Source: Diphasiastrum complanatum
Lineage: Eukaryota > Streptophyta > Lycopodiopsida > Lycopodiales > Lycopodiaceae
Direction of reading: 5' to 3'
Assembly: GCA_029204225.1 (NCBI GenBank)
Contig: CM055111.1
Span: 9,379,262 to 9,443,261, forward strand
Length of the DNA stretch: 64,000 nt
Of the stretch, positions 58,239-64,000 are shown one piece after another. The notes beneath the pieces were generated by a model. That model was given only the letters and a program-made list of their open reading frames with translations, ran no database searches and had not been told where the DNA came from. A program made the position numbers and the translations under genes. The stretch's first letter is position 1. The number at the start of each line of letters is the position of its first letter.

Positions 58239-59483
58239 ACGAAGATATCCGATTTGGAGCGCCAGGTTGACTTGCCTACGGACAGCACCCATCCCATGCC
58301 TGCAGATGACCTGGGCACACAGTTGATGGCAGAGAGAGAGAGGGAGCTTGCCGAGATGAGAGAGAGAGAGAGCTTGGGCTTGAGCACAGAGAGCCCCCAT
58401 TGTATGAGGCAGATGAGCCAGTGTCAAAGGATGAGCATGATGAGGATGAGCCCATTCGGGTTGTGTTTGCCAAACCAGAGAGGGATGAGGCAAATTATAC
58501 AAGTGCAGGGCACACGCCACGGGCAGGGGTCACAGGTGCATCACGTGGCAGAGGTGGGACACATGGCACATGTTATACCGGCAGACAGGCAGGGCACACA
58601 GGGGGGGGGCAGTGGCATACCTACCTATGTCGGCATGATGGAGGAGGCTCTTGATAGAGGGCAGAGTGGTTTAGATGCCGGTCCCGCAGATGTTTGGATG
58701 CGTGCAGCACAGAGTCATGGCCGTTACTACGACAGCACACCAGAGGAGGCACCTGATGACTTTCATTGCACAGATTGGGAGGCCATGCAGGGTCTACAGG
58801 GTGCACATGATGAGGCACGGGATGAGGCTTGGGTTGATTCAGGGGTTGGTGCACAGGATGATTCAGAGGTCGGTGCACAGGATGATTTAGAGGCTGGTGC
58901 ACAGGATGAGTCCCAGAGCCCAGAGCATTTGTATTCGGATGCCCAGCTGGCCGACTTGGTTGCCACATTGGATTCAGAGGCCCAGCAGATGCCGAGTGTC
59001 AGGGCGCCCCCATCATCTCTTGCCAGCATGCCATACACAGAGTCCCAGCCAGAGCAGCCGCATGAGGTGCCTACAGTTCCTCCAGCTCCTCAGAGGGTGT
59101 ATGTGCGTCGCACAGCTCCTCCAGTGCCACCGATGCCATTTAGGCCTACAGCCCCTCCATCGTCGTTTACTTCTGCACCACCAGGTCTCCATGGCAGGCC
59201 ACCATCTGTGCCCAGGTTTTCTCTTGCAGCACCCACATCACATCCTCCTCCTTTGGCAGCACCCACGTCACATCCTCCTCCTTTGGCAGCACCCAAGATG
59301 TACCAATACCGGCCACCACAGCACCCCTTTCAGTACATATCGCCAATGTACTCGCCTCCTGCACAGCCAATTCCTCCACCTGCAGCAGCCCCACGGGCAC
59401 ACACTCCACGAGCTCATCCTCCTCGCTCAGTTGCACAGGGAGTTCCCTCTTTTGCTTCCCTATCCCAGTCGGCCTCAGCTTGA
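58239..59483 (+). pseudogene. hAT-D C-terminal low-complexity exon
   Basis: Acceptor CTTGCAG. It contains acidic and proline-rich sequence: an acidic patch (SKDEHDEDEP) in one frame between about 58370 and 58600, and the rest in the frame ending at 59483. The changes fall at a GA tract (58336-58372) and a G9 run (58601-58609), both slippage-prone. Includes three 24-base repeats at 58836-58907 (GAQD units) and two 30-base repeats near 59230-59290. Role unknown. Confidence 0.65.
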
Positions 59484-59501
59484 GCCCAGCCTAGCTAGCC
59501 A

Positions 59502-59867
59502 GGTGATTTGCATGGGGGTGACGAGGCATTGACAGCTCCTCTTGTCCGCAAGAGACCAGGCAGGCCCAAGGGTGCACCGAACAAGAAAGGCAAGGCACAG
59601 AAACTGCCAGGGAGGAGAGGACGACCACGCAGGGCTCCAGGTACAGGTAGAGGTGCAGTATCACAGCCAGTTGGAGCAGGTGTTGTTGGTTTGGCCTGCT
59701 TGGGGGCTGATGCGGAGGCTGATTGGGAGGATGAGGATGACGAGTCTTCCCCCTCGGATACACAGCCCATGCCAGTTCCAGACAGGCAGAGATATCGGCT
59801 GCGAGAGTCAGCTCGGGGCCCTGAGTTGTCTCCAGAGCATTCGTCTGAGTCAGAGCCAGAGCATTGA
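59502..59867 (+). CDS. AT-hook-like basic/acidic segment of hAT-D
   Basis: Open stretch of about 120 codons, without a convincing ATG. It contains two AT-hook-like cores, KRPGRPKG and GRRGRPRRA, then an acidic patch (DWEDEDDESSPS). It shares the frame of the preceding exon but two stops lie between them (59481 and 59496), so it may be a spliced last exon beginning after CCAG at 59501. AT-hooks bind the minor groove of A/T-rich DNA, such as that at this element's ends. Confidence 0.5.
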   Translation, partial: GDLHGGDEALTAPLVRKRPGRPKGAPNKKGKAQKLPGRRGRPRRAPGTGRGAVSQPVGAGVVGLACLGADAEADWEDEDDESSPSDTQPMPVPDRQRYRLRESARGPELSPEHSSESEPEH

Positions 59868-60390
59868 TTGTGTCTTTGTTGTTTTAGTTTCAGTAGTTTG
59901 TCTCTAGCAGACGGTCTACCATTGTACTCAGATGATTTTTCACATTATATACAGTGTTTGGCCTACATTATTTGCTGCACATTGCGCATATGTCGCTCTG
60001 TACATGTGATGCTTTATTTTATGTCGAAGAATTCTATGTGCGTGTCTGAATCCTATTTTCATTTAATTTCGTTTGAAGTGAATGCTAGCTTCACATATAT
60101 GCACCTACATCATGAGCAAAGCAATCACCCCTACACCCCAAACGACATTTCATAAACACATGTAATACATCTGCATTTAAAAAAATAACAGACATTGCAT
60201 CTTACATGACCAGGCTCGCGTTGCACAAAAAACAACTATGTATGTATTCAACCGTTGTATCAGGATAACATCACATATACTGTCATTTTTTTAAGCAGCC
60301 ATCTAGTTATTTGCTGCACCATAAACTGCCGAAAACTACATAGGAACAATCCGCCACATACGGCTGGACCTCATCTATTCTAAACATCTC
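59868..60390. other. Region between the two convergent hAT-D genes
   Basis: A/T-rich, no gene recognised. Presumably the 3' untranslated ends of both genes. Confidence 0.5.
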
Positions 60391-60756
60391 TCACTGATCC
60401 TCCACCGACTCCTCGCCCTCGTCTGGTGCATTGTTTTGTCGCTCTTGCTCTGCTTCCCGGTTAGCCTGAGCTGCCTCCTGGTTAGCCCGACGTCTGGCCG
60501 CCCTTTCCCTGACCATGATGAGCTGCCGTCGTGTGAAATTCATTCCGATCTGCTCATCCAGATCCAGCTCGACAGCGGGGACAAGACCCACAGCGGGGGC
60601 GGGTGGCTCCGGTTCCGGATTTCTCTGTCGAGTTTGTCGCAGCATCTCTCGGATATCTACCTCTTGCTTCCGATGCCTCTCGTTGTGCCTTCGGATATCT
60701 TCCTCAAGCTTCCTCCTGGCTTCGCCCTCGGGCTTCGGTGGTATGCGCTCTGCCAT
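60391..60756 (-). CDS. Second hAT-D gene: charged coiled-coil protein, unknown
   Basis: 121 codons from ATG 60756 (MAERIPPKPEGE) to the stop at 60391, convergent with the transposase gene. It is strongly charged: arginine/glutamate-rich helical stretches at about 12-45 and 83-110, a proline-rich stretch around 45-55 (PEPEPPAPA) and an acidic tail (DEGEESVED). No enzyme motif. A TATA-like box lies about 165 bases upstream at 60917-60930. It is not a mirror image of a recognised domain on the other strand. Its place inside the terminal repeats suggests an accessory protein; I know of no such partner as standard for hAT elements. Confidence 0.6.
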   Translation of the reverse strand: MAERIPPKPEGEARRKLEEDIRRHNERHRKQEVDIREMLRQTRQRNPEPEPPAPAVGLVPAVELDLDEQIGMNFTRRQLIMVRERAARRRANQEAAQANREAEQERQNNAPDEGEESVEDQ

Positions 60757-60916
60757 CTCGATCGACCTTCTCCTCACAGCACCCTGGTCCTTGAACACCC
60801 TCTCACAGCACCCTGGCTCTCAAACAGCCTGTCACCGTCTCTCGCTTGCTCTCTCACTGTCTATCACTAGCTCTCTCACAGCCTCTGAAAATGCTGACCA
60901 CAATGGCATTGTGAGT

Positions 60917-60930
60917 GCCTATTTATCCCC
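60917..60930 (-). promoter_or_regulatory. Candidate promoter of the second hAT-D gene
   Basis: Minus-strand GGGGATAAATAGGC, a good plant TATA box, about 165 bases before the ATG. Confidence 0.5.
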
Positions 60931-60965
60931 ACAGCCTGATCGGCCATGTGGATCCCCATCATCCC

Positions 60966-61152
60966 TGCATGTGCCTCTGTACCTTCCCCCATGTGATGCT
61001 CCCCCCTGTGTTGGTCTCCCATTGGGCCCATGGTCTGCTCACCCACAATGCCCATGTGCCTCTGTACTCTGTACATGTGATGCTACCCCCCCTGTGTTGG
61101 TCTCCCATTGGCCCCTCGGTCTGCTCACTCGCAGTGCCCATGTGCCACTACA
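60966..61152. repeat. Two tandem units of about 90-100 bases
   Basis: TGTGTTGGTCTCCCATTGG, GGTCTGCTCAC and TGCCCATGTGCC occur twice in the same order. They lie upstream of the candidate promoter of the second gene. Confidence 0.75.
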
Positions 61153-61289
61153 ACAGTCCCTTGCATCATGTACTGTACCTTCTTTTTTTACACCCTAAAC
61201 CCCCTTTTTCTACTTTTTTTTGTCCTTTTTTTGTTAGTTAATATGCAAAAATTAAACATTAAAAATATTAAAAAATAAAAAAAAATATT

Positions 61290-61396
61290 AAAAATGGTAC
61301 CGCCCTGGTACCGCGGATCCCAGGGCGGTACCGTACCGGCGGTACCACTGATATGGTACCGGCGGTACCATACCAGCGGTACCACGAGGTACTATG
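61290..61396. repeat. hAT-D right terminal and subterminal repeats
   Basis: GGTACCGCGGATCCC, GGCGGTACC and GGTACCGGCGG words in both orientations, ending ACTATG. Confidence 0.8.
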
Positions 61397-61404
61397 GTGT
61401 ATAG

Positions 61405-61575
61405 TATAGCTCTTTTTGTTTCAAGGGTGAGAGTATGTGAGGGTCTAAATCATGAATTAAGATATAGAATGTGCTTGAAACTTGAAAATTGAGGCAAAGA
61501 GAGCATGAGGGAGAGAGAACTTAGAAGTTAGTGTAGTGTTAGTTGTGAGAGCAATGTTAGAACTTAGATTAGTAT
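61405..61575 (+). repeat. Relic of the hAT-A-type 5' leader
   Basis: TTGAAACTTGAAAA, then GAGAACTTAGAAGTTAG and GTTAGAACTTAGATTAG, matching the leader at 52590-52780. hAT-D inserted next to it. Confidence 0.45.
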
Positions 61576-61896
61576 ATTTTTGCCATTAAAGAAGGCCAAA
61601 AGTAAATCCCCCCCCCCCAAAAATAAAACCCCTAAATACAAATTGTTTTGTTAAAGTAATGCCTTCCTCTCCTTCACTACCATCTACATTTCTAAACACG
61701 TTATTCCATTTAAACCATGACAATATAGTCCAATACAAAATGCCTAAGCGTCAACCTAATCTAGATGATTCTTTAAAGTATAACCTTCTCCTCTTTTCAC
61801 TGCTTGGATTATTCTCCCATAATCCTATAGTTAATCTACACCATTTTATTTGTGTTTCTACACAGTCTGCAAAAATACATGGGAACTGCTTAACAG

Positions 61897-61980
61897 GTGG
61901 ACATTAAGCAACAGTTTATCACCTCCTATTCGCCTCAGTTGAATGGACTTGTTGAGAGAAAGAATCGAACCTCATATCCT
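61897..61980 (+). pseudogene. Ty1/copia integrase snippet
   Basis: IKQQFITSYSPQLNGLVERKNRT matches the catalytic-glutamate region of copia integrase (pattern S-P-Q-N-G-ER-N). The following bases drift out of homology. Confidence 0.7.
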
Positions 61981-64000
61981 CTTTCCAAAAGTACGAACAC
62001 ACTATTCCATTTAAATGGTTGTTTTACATCCTCGTACAACGATCGCCCACCCTTAGATCATGCTTCATCTTTCTCTCACAAATTTTGTGCAATTTTTACA
62101 CCTTTGTATGTTGCACTCCCCTTCCTCATCTCCACTTCATGCCCATTCCATTAGTTCCTTGGCATGCCTTCCATTAACACCTTCTCTAGGCCACTCTTCC
62201 TCCTCAATTCACCTCCTCCCTTAGCTTTTACTACCATTTGGAAGATGAGTGTGAGCTACGGACCAGGAAGGCAGAGACAAACAACCCTAACCCTAATTTC
62301 AACTCCTAAAGCCTATAAATAGCTCAGATGAATTTCATTGGTGAAAGTTTGACATTGAAAGCTTAGTCTACATAGCATACTTCACATATCTCGAGTCTCA
62401 ACAACATTCAGGTCTCTATTCTGTGCTCTCGGGTCCCTAATTACCCTCGAGTTCTATCCTTATTTGTCCACATTCAAGTCAAAAACTTCCCAACTCTACC
62501 TTCATTGAAGAAAACAAGTTCTATCATTTGATAAGTTTTGTAGTGGATGCGACTAAAATTGTTCGATGCCTTTTTTGCATACTAAAAGTCTTTCCTTTGA
62601 TTTGGGGGGGCCGCACCTTGGCGCCTCTCTATGTGTTCGAATGTGATATGTCTTAGTTTGATGGCTATGCACATTTCATTCTTACATCAATGATGTTATT
62701 GCATCCTCTTATAAACAAAGCATATTAGTGCAGCATTCAAAGCTATATGGCTTATAGGACTCCTCAAAGGAGGTGCGTTTATAATAAGTGGCACCAAGAA
62801 CTCTATATTGTGACTACTAAAATTGCATCCAATTGGTTCAGATTATGAGTCATTACACAATCCAAAATGCATTGATTCAAAATCATACACAACACATAAT
62901 CTAGATAACTATGCCAACATTAACTACAAATTTTAAACAAATAACTAGCTTTTCCAAAATTTGTAATATTAAGCAAATGCTACCCGATCACTTGAGCCAC
63001 TGGCAATGTAGTCCATCATCATTCGACAACAATTCACCCTGCTCCAACAAAGAAGAGCAAGAATTAGTGCAACCAAATATCAAGATTCACACAATCAGTG
63101 AATTTCAAAACAAATAAGCTTCTATATTGCCTAGATTTCATGAAACAAAGTTGAAGCAGCTTGTGGGCCTCATCGTGACCATATGACTTGTTATCTTAAA
63201 GCATGCATCAGATTGAACTCAAAGGAAGCAACTTCTCATTTATTGATGGGTTTTCATACGAAATTCAATAGTGGATTTGAAACGTGTGAAGTCAAAAACA
63301 TATTGTTGGTAATGAGAGTATCCACCAACATCAATTAGGCTCTGTTTTAGAATCAGATGGTCTGAAACAAACAAAGGTGCCAATGGTATAGAGAGGAGCA
63401 AGATGAGAGCTTAAAGATGATGCCTTCCATGTTTTGAGATGCTTTTCTGCTTGATTTTTGTGCAAAATTCTTTTTTGAACTTCTCAATACATGCAATCAA
63501 GCTTAGATTTTCAAGTCCCTAGACTTGGCTCATTCGCAATACATCCACCATGTGTTGAATGAGTTATATGAAACTTCACTATGGTTAGAGAGTTGAATTA
63601 GTAAATGAAACATATAAGAGCTTTTTTTTTATCGTTGGAGGTTAAAAAGTACTTTTAAAAGGAGTGGACTATATGTAATAAAGCAGAGTTCCAATACTGA
63701 TGTACATTTGAGCAAGACATGTAGTAATACTTTACCATCTCCATTCTTGCTTTGATGTACCCAGTTGGAAGCCTCATAAAAAAGGATTTTCTTTTGTACA
63801 AGAGAAAGAGTTTACTTGATGGTAGATATGCAACGGTCAAGCACAACCCTTCACTAGATGAAATACTTTGGAGTAACACAAAAAAGAAGGTTGTTGGCTC
63901 AAGTTTGTAGTTCTCTATGTTTCTTCCAAGTATTCTACAATCTTAAGTTTGGATCAATTAGGCATTGTCTATTGGTCAATCATCGATACATATGACTAGA
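61981..64000. other. No gene seen; possible LTR remnant
   Basis: TATA-like CCTATAAATAG near 62310 and a pyrimidine-rich leader after it could be an old LTR promoter, but no second copy or terminal pair is visible. The rest is A/T-rich without motifs. Confidence 0.4.

Larger units (their letters stand above)
55179..61396 (+). mobile_element. hAT-D: large hAT transposon with both ends
   Basis: 6218 bases. Perfect 8-base duplication GTGTATAG (55171-55178 and 61397-61404). Ends CATAGGTCC and, reverse-complemented, CATAGTACC. Palindrome-rich GGTACCGCGG arrays lie inside each end, bordered by A/T-rich blocks in inverted orientation. It carries a spliced transposase gene on plus and a second, convergent gene on minus near the right end. 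The transposase is broken by a one-base loss and probably by two slips in low-complexity tracts. Confidence 0.93.

Noticed and set aside
62284-62296. CCCTAACCCTAA telomere-type sequence
   Set aside because: Only two units; too short to be an interstitial telomere array.

Overview
The window looks like nuclear DNA of a land plant, made almost entirely of transposable elements. The evidence is as follows. LTR retrotransposons are primed by the 12-base initiator-Met tRNA site usual in plants. Chromodomain Ty3/gypsy (chromovirus), Ty1/copia and L1-type LINE remains sit side by side. There are hAT elements with BED finger and DUF659 domains. Introns have plant-like GT/AG borders, and 5-base and 8-base target duplications are readable. 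I found no convincing host gene, rRNA, tRNA or CRISPR. The species cannot be named from this; a lineage with a large, repeat-rich genome would fit.

Layout. 1-5981: chromovirus copy 1, minus strand, left LTR cut by the window edge. 5982-8449: old repeats. 8450-9770: Ty1/copia gag-protease-integrase relic, plus strand. 9966-12027: 5' half of a hAT element (hAT-A). 12028-17734: chromovirus copy 2, minus, 5' LTR lost. 17735-18870: LINE fragment with an in-frame triplicated 111-base segment. 20172-26481: chromovirus copy 3, minus, both LTRs and target duplication ATTGA. 26487-30012: old repeats with no gene. 30013-30402: a MITE. 30734-33470: LINE fragments, minus. 33599-44185: second hAT element (hAT-B, minus) split by two gypsy insertions. 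The first, 35283-39427, has an intact 1172-residue pol but no gag. The second, 40515-43502, has gag and a chromodomain but no enzymes. 44250-50749: a LINE on plus with an extra upstream ORF1 piece and a solo LTR at 49995-50445. 50750-52125: another LINE on minus, meeting it tail to tail. 52996-53279: a MITE. 55179-61396: a large hAT element (hAT-D) with both ends, an 8-base target duplication, a spliced transposase gene and an unexpected convergent second gene. 61405-64000: faint relics.

How it works together. These are not pathways but mobile elements at different stages of decay, with nesting that gives an order of events. hAT-B was present before the two gypsy insertions. The plus LINE was present before the solo LTR. 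Chromovirus copy 3 has LTRs differing by about five substitutions, and element A has LTRs identical over 247 bases, so both are recent. Many coding breaks are glutamine-to-TAG changes, which fits deamination of methylated cytosine in silenced elements.

Most unusual points: hAT-D with its opposing second gene; two MITEs that share its CATA termini and 8-base duplications but carry different clustered short words near their ends; and a chromovirus family whose LTRs run AGTTA...TAACT instead of TG...CA. All similarities were judged by eye, with no database search.
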